From a virus: 25,216 bases of DNA. The stretch lies in the IMG/VR virus record IMGVR_UViG_3300031857_001267, positions 1 to 25,216 of that record; one strand, written 5' to 3'. The notes beneath the pieces are model-generated. The model did not search any database, had not been told where the DNA came from, and was given only the letters and a program-made list of their open reading frames with translations. Shown piece after piece: positions 1 to 7,431 of this stretch. Each line of letters starts with the position of its first letter. Within the stretch, counting starts at the first letter, position 1. The position numbers and the translations under genes were made by a program.

Positions 1-306
1 TGAATCACCACCATCAGCACCAGGAGTGCTTTGGTTTGATGAACCTGCTCCACCTGCGCCTACTGTAACTGTATAAGAGGCTCCTGCCGTAACAGGTAAT
101 GTTCTTGTAATAACACTACCACCGCCGCCACCTGCCGAAGCGCGACTAGAGGTGTTATTTACACACCCGCCACCACCGCCACCTCCAACAACAAATACTT
201 CAACCATAGTAGTGTTAGACGGCACAACAAATGTGCCTGTGCTTGTAAATTCTGTAACTTTAGGTGTGACCCCACCGCCAGCGGCAGGAAATACTGCAAT
301 ACCCAT
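1..306 (-). CDS. Glycine-rich tail-tip/adhesin protein (3' end cut by window)
   Basis: This is an open frame of 102 codons that starts at ATG (complement 304-306) and runs off the left window edge without a stop. An AAAGGAG Shine-Dalgarno (SD) sequence lies 6 bases upstream, and its bases abut the stop of the preceding gene. Residues 17-42 look like a beta strand pair (KVTEFTSTGTFVVPSNTTM then VEVFVVGG), followed by two glycine runs separated by a Cys/Asn/Ser segment. This matches the glycine-rich domain common in phage tail-tip and fibre proteins, in which a short beta domain precedes a polyglycine-II-like sandwich used in host binding. Its place after the distal tail and adhesin genes fits a receptor-binding role. 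Full length and C-terminal domain are unknown. Confidence 0.75.
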   Translation of the reverse strand, partial: MGIAVFPAAGGGVTPKVTEFTSTGTFVVPSNTTMVEVFVVGGGGGGGCVNNTSSRASAGGGGGSVITRTLPVTAGASYTVTVGAGGAGSSNQSTPGADGGDS

Positions 307-318
307 TTATCTACTCCT

Positions 319-624
319 TTAGGAAATCTCTACGCCTGAAATATGAAAATTAACATCTGTTGCGCTTGCGCCACCAGTAATTACTTGGGTCGCGGTAAGA
401 ACTTGTTTAATATCAAAAGTCGCAATACTGTTCGCCGCTATTGTTGTAGTAGTAGCGAAAGAAGTTCCTGCTAATCCTAATGTAAATGTGCGCGATGAAC
501 CTGATGTGTTAGTAACAACAATGTTAGAAACTACTGTTGTTGTTGAGGCTGGAACTGTGTATAGAGTTGTTCCCGTAGAGGTTGTTGCCGCTCCGCGGAA
601 TAGTGCTTTTGTTGTCGTTGCCAT
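319..624 (-). CDS. Small beta-rich virion protein (hypothetical)
   Basis: A 101-residue Thr/Ser/Ala-rich protein with ATG at complement 622-624. It reads as alternating beta strands: LYTVPASTTTVVSNIVVTNT, then SRTFTLGLAGTS, then an ATFDIKQVLTA strand. There are no charged helical segments, signal peptide or Cys residues. This composition is typical of small beta-sandwich decoration or tail-associated proteins that recur near fibre genes in siphophages, but I do not recognise a named family. It sits three bases after the previous adhesin gene and its stop overlaps the SD of the next gene, so it is co-translated with the tail-tip genes. A structural role is inferred from context. Confidence 0.7.
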   Translation of the reverse strand: MATTTKALFRGAATTSTGTTLYTVPASTTTVVSNIVVTNTSGSSRTFTLGLAGTSFATTTTIAANSIATFDIKQVLTATQVITGGASATDVNFHISGVEIS

Positions 625-627
625 GAT

Positions 628-1347
628 TTACAACGCTCCCATCATTAGTAGTGTGAGGTAATCAGGTATAGAGCCTACACCATTTGTGCCTGTTTGTGTG
701 AAATCTGTACCTGAATATGTTTTATTTGTTAGTGCCTGAGAACCCGTAAGTGTTACAACGCTGGAATTTATGGCAACCGAAGGTACTGGACCCGTGCCAT
801 TTGTAACTGTAATGCCTGTTCCGCCTTGAACTTCCGTAATATCGCCAATAGGTAGTTGCGTTGTGGCAATAACTCTGGTATCGGTGATATTTCCGCTATT
901 TATCTGCGTAACTGCCGCGCCTACGGCAATTGTTGCCAATGAAATTGAGTTTGTTGGTACGGCAGGAGCAACAGGAGAACCTGACGGCGTTCCAGCAACT
1001 ACTTGAAAAGTAACATCATCTAAGACGCCCGTGTAATAGGAATCGTTGATAGTAACAACAATGCGGTCAATGCGTGGATTTAATGGGTCAGCAATAGATA
1101 TTGGCAAAACTGTTGTGCCATCATTATAAAAATTATAAACACCCATATTGGCTTGATAATTACCAACAATTACACCCCAACCAGCCGCTACTTGTACAGT
1201 CATGGCGGCAGGTGAACTAGCGGTAACTGCTAAAGAAGATGTGCCAATAATTCCTGTTGTCGCCCAAATTGCCTGCATTGTGAGGCGGTCATTCTCGGCA
1301 GGGTGAAGTGCGTTTTGTAACCACGAAGGCGGAGTGCGTAGTGCCAT
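628..1347 (-). CDS. Tail adhesin / baseplate-upper-like minor tail protein
   Basis: A 239-residue protein with a clear AGGAGAAAC SD before ATG 1347. The N-terminal 165 residues resemble phage minor-tail or baseplate proteins: an aromatic start (PPSWLQNALHPAENDRL), a central VQVAAGWGVIVGNYQ strand, and the PLNPRIDRIVVTINDSYYTG strand typical of this group, ending in LATIAVGAAVTQI. The last 70 residues carry a collagen/fibre-like motif, LTGSQALTNKTYSGTD, which also occurs twice as LTNKTI-type repeats in the gene at 15511-16257. It probably forms a fibre or baseplate-peripheral subunit that contacts the host. It follows the distal-tail-protein gene, as expected. Confidence 0.75.
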   Translation of the reverse strand: MALRTPPSWLQNALHPAENDRLTMQAIWATTGIIGTSSLAVTASSPAAMTVQVAAGWGVIVGNYQANMGVYNFYNDGTTVLPISIADPLNPRIDRIVVTINDSYYTGVLDDVTFQVVAGTPSGSPVAPAVPTNSISLATIAVGAAVTQINSGNITDTRVIATTQLPIGDITEVQGGTGITVTNGTGPVPSVAINSSVVTLTGSQALTNKTYSGTDFTQTGTNGVGSIPDYLTLLMMGAL

Positions 1348-1354
1348 GTTTCTC

Positions 1355-2209
1355 CTAGATGTATGCCGAGTTCCAAGTTATTGTAACAGAGGTATCACCA
1401 GCGGCGGTGTAAGTGCCGTTGATGGTAAAGATATTATTGCCCGGTTGCGCATTAAACCATTCGCCTGAGGTTAGCAAATTACGAGCAGGTTGTCCATTAA
1501 GCGTTACAAGTTTATTGTATAAATCTATAACCAAATGGTCGGTGCTAATAAGCGTACAAGTAAAATCCAATTGCGCATTTTGAGTTAAATTACCTACTGA
1601 TGGATTTGTAATAGGACCTTTAACATCTATTGTTGGATAAGTAGCCGCCCAACCTGAATTAGTAACAGTTGTTTGCTTATATGCCGTTCCGCCACCATAA
1701 TCCAAATCATAAGTGCGGTCATAACTGCGCCCTTGGTCTAAACTATAAATAAATACGGCAGTTTGCGTATTGCTATTGTAATAACGAGGGTCTGGGCAAA
1801 ATAATTCTAATTGTGAAGTAATTTGTCCGTATGTATATTCTGGCGTAATGGTTGTAGTTAAACCACGCACACGAGCATTTACATATTGGTCGGTATTAGC
1901 AGTAGGCAGTTTGAAATATAACGGCGTTGTACCACTACTTTGCGGTAATAATTTGGATTGTAATGTATTGAAATTTACTTGCGCCGAATTGCCACCACTA
2001 CCATAGGTTTGAATAATCATGGAAATATTACGACCAGCAAGAAAATCGCGACCTGTAAACATGCCATCATTAAAACCGCGATTATCGTCTTGATTACGAA
2101 TTCCGGGCAAACTTTCCAAACCATCTACGGATAAAATCTGATACGGCGAACCAGCGCCACCAAAAGTTAATCCGTTAAATGAAAATGAATAAACTGCCGT
2201 AAGTGTCAT
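1355..2209 (-). CDS. Distal tail protein (Dit-like siphophage tail component)
   Basis: A 284-residue protein starting at ATG 2209, which overlaps the tape-measure stop by one base (TAATG). The N-terminal half has the features of the siphophage tail-component family: a short strand, FSFNGLTFG, a central DNRGFNDGMFTGRDFLAGR turn, then a long strand NISMIIQTYG, followed by FNTLQSKLLPQ and an F-C-P-D-PRYY turn (about residues 137-143) that closes the hub domain. The C-terminal half is a second beta domain ending in TSVTITWNSAYI. Dit forms the hexameric hub that joins tail tube and adhesins. Its position directly after the tape measure supports the call. A receptor-binding C-terminal galectin-like domain is possible but not shown. 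Confidence 0.75.
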   Translation of the reverse strand: MTLTAVYSFSFNGLTFGGAGSPYQILSVDGLESLPGIRNQDDNRGFNDGMFTGRDFLAGRNISMIIQTYGSGGNSAQVNFNTLQSKLLPQSSGTTPLYFKLPTANTDQYVNARVRGLTTTITPEYTYGQITSQLELFCPDPRYYNSNTQTAVFIYSLDQGRSYDRTYDLDYGGGTAYKQTTVTNSGWAATYPTIDVKGPITNPSVGNLTQNAQLDFTCTLISTDHLVIDLYNKLVTLNGQPARNLLTSGEWFNAQPGNNIFTINGTYTAAGDTSVTITWNSAYI

Positions 2210-5190
2210 TAGTCAACCAACATTCCGTATTTACCGCCACCGCCGCCTACTGGTGCCGTTACTTGAACAGTTGAACCATATTTTATGGCATTTAGCATTT
2301 GTGTTTTAACTTGAATTGGGTCTACATAATCGGTGTTGAAAGTCTGGTTAATAACTAATCCAGCCATAGATTTTTCTTCACCAGCGCGCCACGAAGCAAC
2401 GCTTCCATCTGCTACTACTGCTCTACTTGTACCCGTAGATGTTGCGGTTAGACCACTTGTAGTTAGTGTAGTTAATGCCGTAGTAGCAGTAGTTGTGGTA
2501 GTTCCACCGCCACCACCGCCTCCTCCACCACCCATACTGCCAACGGAAGCCATAGCCGCCTTTAATGCGTTAATAGCGGCAATAGTGGAAGCAATGGCGT
2601 TTTGAATATTGCCTAATTTTTCATTAAATTCTTTAGCCAATTCATCTAAAGTTTCAGTTAATTCTTTACGCGCCTCAGCAGTTGCTTCTGCCAAATCTTT
2701 AGCCGCTTCTGCTAACGCCTCGTTCAAATCTCTACTTGCTTCTGCCAAAGCGTTATTTAATTCTTTGTCTATCTCAGCAATACTTTCGTTATATTGCTTT
2801 TGAATTTCTGCTAATTGTTCTGCTAAATCTGCTTCTGCTTTGGCAAACGCTTCATCACGGATTTTTTCCGCTTCTGCCATTTGTTCGTTAAAATCTTTAT
2901 TTATTTCAGCCTGTCGTGCAGCATATTCTTCTGCTTGTACGGCTAAAAATTCAGTTAATTCTGCTTGCGCATCGGCGTAGGCTTTATTTAATTCTTCGGT
3001 TGCCAAACGACCGCCAGCGTTCATGGAATTGGCTAATTGGTTCAAACCATTATTGGTTTGATTTTCCATAGCAAGAAATGTTTTTTGTAATTCTGTAATA
3101 GTTTCAGGCGTTGCCTTCAAAATACTATCTGCTAATTCATTCCCAACTTCGGGTCCAGCAGATACAACTTGTTCAATAAATGTTTGGCTAAATCCAAGAC
3201 CAGCCAACTTAGATGCGTTAGCGGCTAATTGTTGTGCGCCAGCCAATTTGTTTTTAAGTGTTGATAGCAAATCATCGGCACTTCTTTTACCTGCTTCGGC
3301 AAGCCCTTTGAACAACTCGGTAACGCTAAATGAAGTGCCACTCTTATAGGCATCTCTTAGTCGGTTAATGGATTGTTGAACAATTGCTTGTAATTTTTCA
3401 GCATTAGCCTTATAAATCTCTTGAACTCTTTTAGCGTTATCTTTTTCAAGTTTTTCCAAATCATCGGCACGCTTTGTGTTCAATTTGCCCATAGTATTAT
3501 TAAATGCTTCTTGTGCCGCTTTACGCTTTTCTGCGGCTTCCTTTTCAGCCTTTAATATGCCTTCATCACGCTTCTTTTGAGCGTTTAATGTATCTTCGGC
3601 GGCTTTTTGATTTGCTTTAGCAACGGATTCATTGTAACGCTTATTAGCATCTGCTACTTTTTCATCATGAACCTTTTGCGCTTTAGCAATTGTTTCATTG
3701 TATTTCTTTTTAGCAGCCTCAACTTTTTCGTTTAAGTCTTTTACAATTTTCATGTAATCTTCGTTTTGCTTTTCAATCTTTTTCTTTTCCTCAGGCGTTA
3801 AGCCACCTTTGCTTTTACCTTTACCTGTACCTTTACCCAAATCTGGAATACCGCCATCGCCACCAAAATCTATCTTGATTGGCTTATTCAATTTATCTAA
3901 ATTACCTGCTAATTCTTTTGCTTTAGCAGATGCTTTATCCGCAAAATCGGATACGCCGTCTAAACCTTTATTAAGAATATCCAAACCTGCTTTGGCATAT
4001 TTGCCAACACCGGGCAATTTTGATAATGCGGTTAATACGCCTTTAAGTGGTGCCATAATAAATTTCAACATGGCTTCACCGACTTTACCCACAATCGGAA
4101 TTATTGAAGCAAACGCCATTAAACCAGCCTTACCAACCGCAATTACGCCTTTGCGGAAGGCTTCTGATTTATTCCATAGCAAAACAAATGCGCCTACTAA
4201 TAACATGGCGGCACTTACCACAAGTCCAATAGGGTTTAATTTCATAGCAGTATTAAGTGCTACTTGCTGACCTGTTAATAATTTAGTTACGGCGGCTTGA
4301 ATTCCAGTAACGACACTCCACGCTTTTGTTAGTGCCATTTGAACTTTCACAGTTGCGTTATATGCCGCAAGAGCAACTGTTACTGTTAAGAATATGCCGC
4401 CTAATACTTTGAACGCATCTGAGTGTCTTTTAACAAACTCAACGCCTTGATTTATCTTTTCCAACATACTTTTAAGCACGGGTAATAAAGCCGTACCAAG
4501 TGCTTGCGCGGTGTTATTAAATTGTTCTTTAACTATCTGTAATTGAACCGCAAATGTCTTTGTGGCGTTTTCTGCCTGTGTTCCAATTTTGTCATTTAAT
4601 TCGTCAAACGCTTTTGCTACTGCTTCTGCTCTTGGAATAGTGGTATCTAAAACAATACCTGCTTCCTTAAACGCTTTAGCGTTACCTGTGCTGGCTTTAG
4701 CCAAAATAGCAGATGCTTCGGTTAGTCCAATGTTCTTAGTGCGTGCTAAATCTGCTGATAGTGCTAATAGTTGTTGTGATTTCTCCAAATCACCAGTAAC
4801 ACGCAATAGATTTTCAAAACCTGCCGCCGCCGCTTCATCATCAAAACCTAATTGAACATAACTTTCGGATAATTTTTCTACTGCTAGTCTATTCTTCTCC
4901 GTATTAACCCCTGTGGCAGTCATGGTAGAACCAAGTTTTGCCATAATCTTTTCGGCTTCCATAGCCTCTTTGATACCAATAGCCGCAAAGCCAGCAAACG
5001 CCGTGCCTAAGCCAATTAAAACGCCAGTTGCTACTTTGGAAGCCTGTTCCATGCGGTTAATACCGCCGCCAGCCTTATCGGCTTCCTTCTCCATCTTTTC
5101 TAATTCGCCATTAACTTGCTTAAATTCAGCAATAGCCTTATCAGCAATTGCTTTAATTTCAATTACGGCAGGTGGAAGAAAATTAGCCAT
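2209..5190 (-). CDS. Tape measure protein
   Basis: A 993-residue protein, the longest gene here, and the ruler for tail length. At about 1.5 angstrom per helical residue it predicts a tail near 150 nm. Residues 75-245 resemble the TP901-type tape-measure core. Residues 262-282, 320-340 and 353-382 are hydrophobic helices suitable for membrane penetration during DNA entry. Residues 482-602 and 747-867 are two arrays of 11-residue coiled-coil repeats. These are followed by a run of ten glycines (887-896), a Thr-rich linker and a 70-residue C-terminal domain likely to contact the distal tail protein. Its stop overlaps the Dit start, and its ATG overlaps the stop of the preceding gene (TAATG at both ends). 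The order chaperones, completion-like protein, tape measure, Dit is close to the standard siphophage order. Confidence 0.93.
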   Translation of the reverse strand: MANFLPPAVIEIKAIADKAIAEFKQVNGELEKMEKEADKAGGGINRMEQASKVATGVLIGLGTAFAGFAAIGIKEAMEAEKIMAKLGSTMTATGVNTEKNRLAVEKLSESYVQLGFDDEAAAAGFENLLRVTGDLEKSQQLLALSADLARTKNIGLTEASAILAKASTGNAKAFKEAGIVLDTTIPRAEAVAKAFDELNDKIGTQAENATKTFAVQLQIVKEQFNNTAQALGTALLPVLKSMLEKINQGVEFVKRHSDAFKVLGGIFLTVTVALAAYNATVKVQMALTKAWSVVTGIQAAVTKLLTGQQVALNTAMKLNPIGLVVSAAMLLVGAFVLLWNKSEAFRKGVIAVGKAGLMAFASIIPIVGKVGEAMLKFIMAPLKGVLTALSKLPGVGKYAKAGLDILNKGLDGVSDFADKASAKAKELAGNLDKLNKPIKIDFGGDGGIPDLGKGTGKGKSKGGLTPEEKKKIEKQNEDYMKIVKDLNEKVEAAKKKYNETIAKAQKVHDEKVADANKRYNESVAKANQKAAEDTLNAQKKRDEGILKAEKEAAEKRKAAQEAFNNTMGKLNTKRADDLEKLEKDNAKRVQEIYKANAEKLQAIVQQSINRLRDAYKSGTSFSVTELFKGLAEAGKRSADDLLSTLKNKLAGAQQLAANASKLAGLGFSQTFIEQVVSAGPEVGNELADSILKATPETITELQKTFLAMENQTNNGLNQLANSMNAGGRLATEELNKAYADAQAELTEFLAVQAEEYAARQAEINKDFNEQMAEAEKIRDEAFAKAEADLAEQLAEIQKQYNESIAEIDKELNNALAEASRDLNEALAEAAKDLAEATAEARKELTETLDELAKEFNEKLGNIQNAIASTIAAINALKAAMASVGSMGGGGGGGGGGTTTTTATTALTTLTTSGLTATSTGTSRAVVADGSVASWRAGEEKSMAGLVINQTFNTDYVDPIQVKTQMLNAIKYGSTVQVTAPVGGGGGKYGMLVD
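2590..2952 (-). repeat. C-terminal hendecad (11-residue) coiled-coil array in tape measure
   Basis: Tape-measure residues 747-867 can be laid out as eleven consecutive 11-residue units, for example EQMAEAEKIRD, EAFAKAEADLA, EQLAEIQKQYN, ESIAEIDKELN, NALAEASRDLN. Positions 3-4 are hydrophobic/Ala and position 10 is usually an aromatic or Leu. The DNA period is 33 bp but the nucleotide copies are diverged. The acidic Ala/Glu-rich composition differs from the Lys-rich first array. Unit boundaries were drawn by eye. Confidence 0.75.
3385..3747 (-). repeat. Central hendecad (11-residue) coiled-coil array in tape measure
   Basis: Tape-measure residues 482-602 form eleven 11-residue units, including AKKKYNETIAK, AQKVHDEKVAD, ANKRYNESVAK, ANQKAAEDTLN and AQKKRDEGILK. 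The pattern is small/hydrophobic at unit position 1 and hydrophobic at position 9. An 11-over-3 periodicity gives a nearly straight or slightly right-handed coiled coil instead of the usual heptad. The array is Lys-rich, in contrast to the second array. Unit boundaries were drawn by eye. Confidence 0.75.
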
Positions 5191-5621
5191 TACTTACCAC
5201 CAACGGATAAATGCTTTGTAACGATACGCGGAGCAATAACTTTGAATTTCTTAAACGCAGGAGCCATGTATGGAAAACCTTTCACCGCAGTTGTTCCTTT
5301 CCATGACTTAGGAGAAAATTCTCCGCCTAATTCTACCGCCCTGCCGTAGATAATTGTTGGTCCCACAATAGCGGTATATTTAGCAAATCCTACTGTGCGC
5401 TTTTCGCCTCTAATGCTTCTGCGCAAATTACCAGTTCGGTTCATTGGTGGCTGACCTGCGGTTGCCTTTTGTCCCTCAGGTCGCCGACCTTTAATTTCCT
5501 CTTTTGATAACTGAATAAGCGTTACCATCATTTCATCACGGGCATTTTGCGCACCTTTGCCAATGTTATTTTCCATTGCCGTAAGTGACTGCCTAACCAG
5601 TTTAAGATTTGATGTTATCAC
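5190..5621 (-). CDS. HK97 gp10-like head-tail / tail completion protein
   Basis: A 143-residue basic protein starting at GTG (complement 5619-5621), with an AAAAGGG SD located inside the end of the frameshifted chaperone frame. The body reads as N-terminal helices, then PPMNRTGNLRRSIR, a VGPTIIYGRAVELGG strand-turn, and a KGFPYMAPAFKK segment. The TGxLRxSI ... YARxxExG ... PYMxPA pattern is characteristic of the HK97 gp10-like / minor capsid completion family that acts at the head-tail joint. Its location between the tail chaperones and the tape measure is unusual, because this family usually lies before the tail-tube gene. Start and stop both overlap neighbours, which indicates coupled translation. 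Family call fairly secure; exact ring position inferred. Confidence 0.75.
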   Translation of the reverse strand: MITSNLKLVRQSLTAMENNIGKGAQNARDEMMVTLIQLSKEEIKGRRPEGQKATAGQPPMNRTGNLRRSIRGEKRTVGFAKYTAIVGPTIIYGRAVELGGEFSPKSWKGTTAVKGFPYMAPAFKKFKVIAPRIVTKHLSVGGK

Positions 5622-6152
5622 TTTCCACCCTTTTAACAGTTGCTGATATGGCTAATAACCAATCAATTAAATAAGCAGGTTGCTCATCGGTTTCGTTTGG
5701 TGTCCAACCAAATTCTTTGGCACACAAATAATAAACCCATTCCTCATCTGGGTAATTAAATGCTTCATGCCGTTCGCCACCTTCTAATAGCCATTTTAAT
5801 CGTTGGAGCCGCCGAAAGGGCTATCAGCATTTTCCGAATTCTCTGGTGTATCCACCAACGATGGGAAAATTGCCTTTTGGAAATCTTTGCTTAAATCCGT
5901 CAAATGGTCGTAATCAGCAATATCTAATTCATCTAGCGATGAAATACGAATTGACGGAATTGGCAAATCTAATTCCCAACTCTCCACCATAATTGCCAAG
6001 ATGCCATCTGTTAGAGATAGCGCAGTCATAATGCCTTCATCTACGCCTTTTGTATTGGCATAAATTCTCTTGCGGTCTTTTTGCTTTAGTGCTTTAGGGT
6101 CGCGTAATACAACCTTTGCTCCGCTAACTGGGAGTTTTGTTTCTTTTGCCAC
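5602..6152 (-). CDS. Tail assembly chaperone GT fusion (made by -1 frameshift)
   Basis: Joining the frame of the 118-residue G protein to the -1 frame at the CCCTTTC heptamer (5814-5820) gives a predicted 183-residue fusion: 113 codons of G, then 70 codons that begin RRLQRLKWLLEG and end SDNIKS before TAA at 5602-5604. The extension is highly protein-like (EEWVYYLCAKEFGW, AYLIDWLLAISATV) and has no good start of its own. It matches the T half of lambda-like G/GT tail chaperones, which coat the tape measure and recruit tail-tube subunits. Its 3' end overlaps the next gene by 20 bases. The frameshift is inferred from sequence logic and conserved gene order. Confidence 0.82.
5796..6152 (-). CDS. 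Tail assembly chaperone G
   Basis: A 118-residue protein read from GTG at 6150-6152, preceded by GGAAGGA with five bases of spacing. An in-frame ATG at 6177-6179 would add nine residues (MEGTNGRNI), but it has no SD and its extension encodes the SD itself, so the GTG is preferred. The protein is soluble and acidic at the C-terminus (LDELDIADYDHLTDLSKDFQKAIFP). It lies between the tail-tube and tape-measure genes, the conserved place of the first tail chaperone. The slippery heptamer lies 15 bases before its stop codon, so most ribosomes would make this short form and a minority the GT fusion. Confidence 0.82.
   Translation of the reverse strand: MAKETKLPVSGAKVVLRDPKALKQKDRKRIYANTKGVDEGIMTALSLTDGILAIMVESWELDLPIPSIRISSLDELDIADYDHLTDLSKDFQKAIFPSLVDTPENSENADSPFGGSND
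5814..5820 (-). promoter_or_regulatory. -1 ribosomal frameshift heptamer CCCTTTC
   Basis: In the zero frame the codons read AGC CCT TTC GGC, so the heptamer is C CCT TTC, a perfect X XXY YYZ site. After slipping back one base the tRNAs pair with CCC and TTT and translation continues CGG CGG CTC CAA into the 70-codon T frame. No convincing downstream pseudoknot was found by eye. Confidence 0.82.
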
Positions 6153-6185
6153 GATATTCCTTCCGTTTGTGCCTTCCATATTTCA

Positions 6186-6191
6186 ATTATA
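6186..6191 (-). promoter_or_regulatory. Possible -10 box (TATAAT) before the tail chaperone gene
   Basis: The minus strand reads TATAAT, a perfect consensus hexamer, 34 bases before the GTG start of G and immediately after the hairpin arm. No TTGACA-like -35 box is found at 16-18 bases. It may be an internal promoter for the tail genes or a chance match. Confidence 0.3.
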
Positions 6192-6192
6192 G

Positions 6193-6246
6193 GTGCTAGG
6201 GGGCGGGAGCAGGGAAGGCGTCTGCTACAACCAACACCCCTAGCAC
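6193..6246 (-). terminator. Long hairpin after the tail-tube gene (attenuator or processing site)
   Basis: A perfect 10-bp inverted repeat, GTGCTAGGGG (6193-6202) and CCCCTAGCAC (6237-6246), encloses 34 bases. These contain a second 5-bp stem, AGCAG (6208-6212) and CTGCT (6222-6226). It begins 12 bases after the tail-tube stop. On the transcribed minus strand it is not followed by a U run; on the plus strand TTTT follows. It is therefore more likely an RNA stability or attenuation element than a strong intrinsic terminator. Confidence 0.5.
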
Positions 6247-6257
6247 TTTTGTTCTGG

Positions 6258-7244
6258 CTATGCGTAAGTGCCAGAAGCCTTTGCGTTTTGTAGAACCCAC
6301 TTAATAGGTGCAAATCCGCCAGATGCGCCAGCATCGGTGGTGTTACCTTGTGCGTTGAGTTCAATAGACACGGTTACAAAATCATCTCCGCGGTCAATAA
6401 CGGCTGCCGTGTAAGCACCCTTAGTGATAGTGGCTTGAATTTGTAGTGCCGATGCTCCTGCGCCGTATGCCCAGTTCAACACAATTGCTGGCTGAGTATT
6501 GGTTAGGAAGCGTGTAAGTTCGGAATCATCTTCCATTACAAACTTAATTGAGCCTGTAACTTCAAGTGCGCCGAGAAATACTTGATATGGATTTTGTGTA
6601 TTAGCAATTCCGTAAATTGGAGTTACGGCACGCTTCAAGTCAATGTTACCTTCCATAGAGGTAGCAACTGATGAACCGCCAATGCTTACAGTTCCGCGCC
6701 ATACTGGGGTTGGCAAAACTGTGCTAAATGCTGGTGTTGGGTCTGATGTTGTGCTAGAAACCCAACCAGTTGTCTTAGCATCGTATTCAAGCATTCCATC
6801 AGCGTTAAACTTCAATGAGAAATCGCTGAATTGGCAACCCGGAAATCTACGGACATTTACCGCATAGAAATCGGTAAGTGTGTAAGAAATTGGTTGTGTG
6901 TCTGTGCCTGATGTGAGGCTATTTAGAAGCGAAATTGTGTGTGTATATGGGGCTGATGCGCCAGCTGTGGCACAAGCACCCATAATACCTGCCAATGCGT
7001 AACCAATGGTGTCGGCAAATACTGCGCCACCAAAATCAAATGTTGAACGACCACGACCTTGAATGTAGTTGTAGTTCATAACATTTGAGCCACGAAGTCC
7101 TTGGTCGTACAAGGCATCATAAATATCTGCTGGCTTCAAACTATCTTTAGCAACAGGGATAAAGTCTGTTGCGCTTACTGCGGTTCCTTTTGTGGTTTCT
7201 TTAGCGATACCCACATAGGAACGGACTGAGGCTTGAATTGTCAT
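6258..7244 (-). CDS. Major tail tube protein
   Basis: A 328-residue protein with AGGAG eight bases before ATG 7244; its start overlaps the previous stop as ATGA. It opens RSYVGIAKETTKGTAVSATDFIPV and continues to QGLRGSNVMNYNYIQGRGRS, a pattern seen in the siphophage tail-tube family in which the N-terminal strands and loop build the tube interface. The middle carries tube-domain strands (PISYTLTDFYAV; FSLKFNADGMLEYDAK; TGSIKFVMEDDS). A last segment, VTVSIELNAQGNTTD, completes the sheet. It lies just before the chaperone pair, as in most siphophages, and is followed by a large hairpin that could separate its high expression from that of the genes below. Calling it the tube protein is secure from position and architecture. 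Confidence 0.85.
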   Translation of the reverse strand: MTIQASVRSYVGIAKETTKGTAVSATDFIPVAKDSLKPADIYDALYDQGLRGSNVMNYNYIQGRGRSTFDFGGAVFADTIGYALAGIMGACATAGASAPYTHTISLLNSLTSGTDTQPISYTLTDFYAVNVRRFPGCQFSDFSLKFNADGMLEYDAKTTGWVSSTTSDPTPAFSTVLPTPVWRGTVSIGGSSVATSMEGNIDLKRAVTPIYGIANTQNPYQVFLGALEVTGSIKFVMEDDSELTRFLTNTQPAIVLNWAYGAGASALQIQATITKGAYTAAVIDRGDDFVTVSIELNAQGNTTDAGASGGFAPIKWVLQNAKASGTYA

Positions 7245-7423
7245 TTGTCACTCTCCTGCTTTAGTTCCGATGTTGTTGTTTTTACTGCTGGTTTAGCCGA
7301 ACCTGCTGGTACAACATCAGGTGCGCTAAAGTTATCTGGCGCATCAAATTCTTCGCCCGGTTTTACAACAACTCCAAGCGAAGGGAACACGCGCTCATCT
7401 GTTCCGTTATATTTATATTTCAT
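7241..7423 (-). CDS. Small connector-region protein (hypothetical)
   Basis: A 60-residue protein with AAGGAG seven bases before ATG 7423 and an ATGA overlap into the tail-tube gene. It reads MKYKYNGTDERVFPSLGVVV followed by KPGEEFDAPDNF, a short beta element with the V-x-PG-x-x-F-x-A-P turn that recurs in small proteins near the head-tail connectors of many siphophages. The rest is an unstructured Pro/Ala/Thr tail. Its function is not known. Its place suggests an accessory joint or tail protein. Confidence 0.65.
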   Translation of the reverse strand: MKYKYNGTDERVFPSLGVVVKPGEEFDAPDNFSAPDVVPAGSAKPAVKTTTSELKQESDK

Positions 7424-7431
7424 GGTGCTCC

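Noticed and set aside
2333-2605. Plus-strand 90-residue frame with a run of ten prolines
   Set aside because: It is the antisense of the tape-measure polyglycine run and the Thr-rich linker; no SD and no independent signal.
3809-4270. 153-residue plus-strand frame opposite the tape measure
   Set aside because: Pro/Ser-rich antisense frame without SD or recognisable domains; every supported gene is on the minus strand.
6086-6364. 92-residue minus-strand frame across the tail-tube/chaperone gap
   Set aside because: It runs in another frame through the tail-tube 3' end and the hairpin into G, with no SD and no protein-like pattern.
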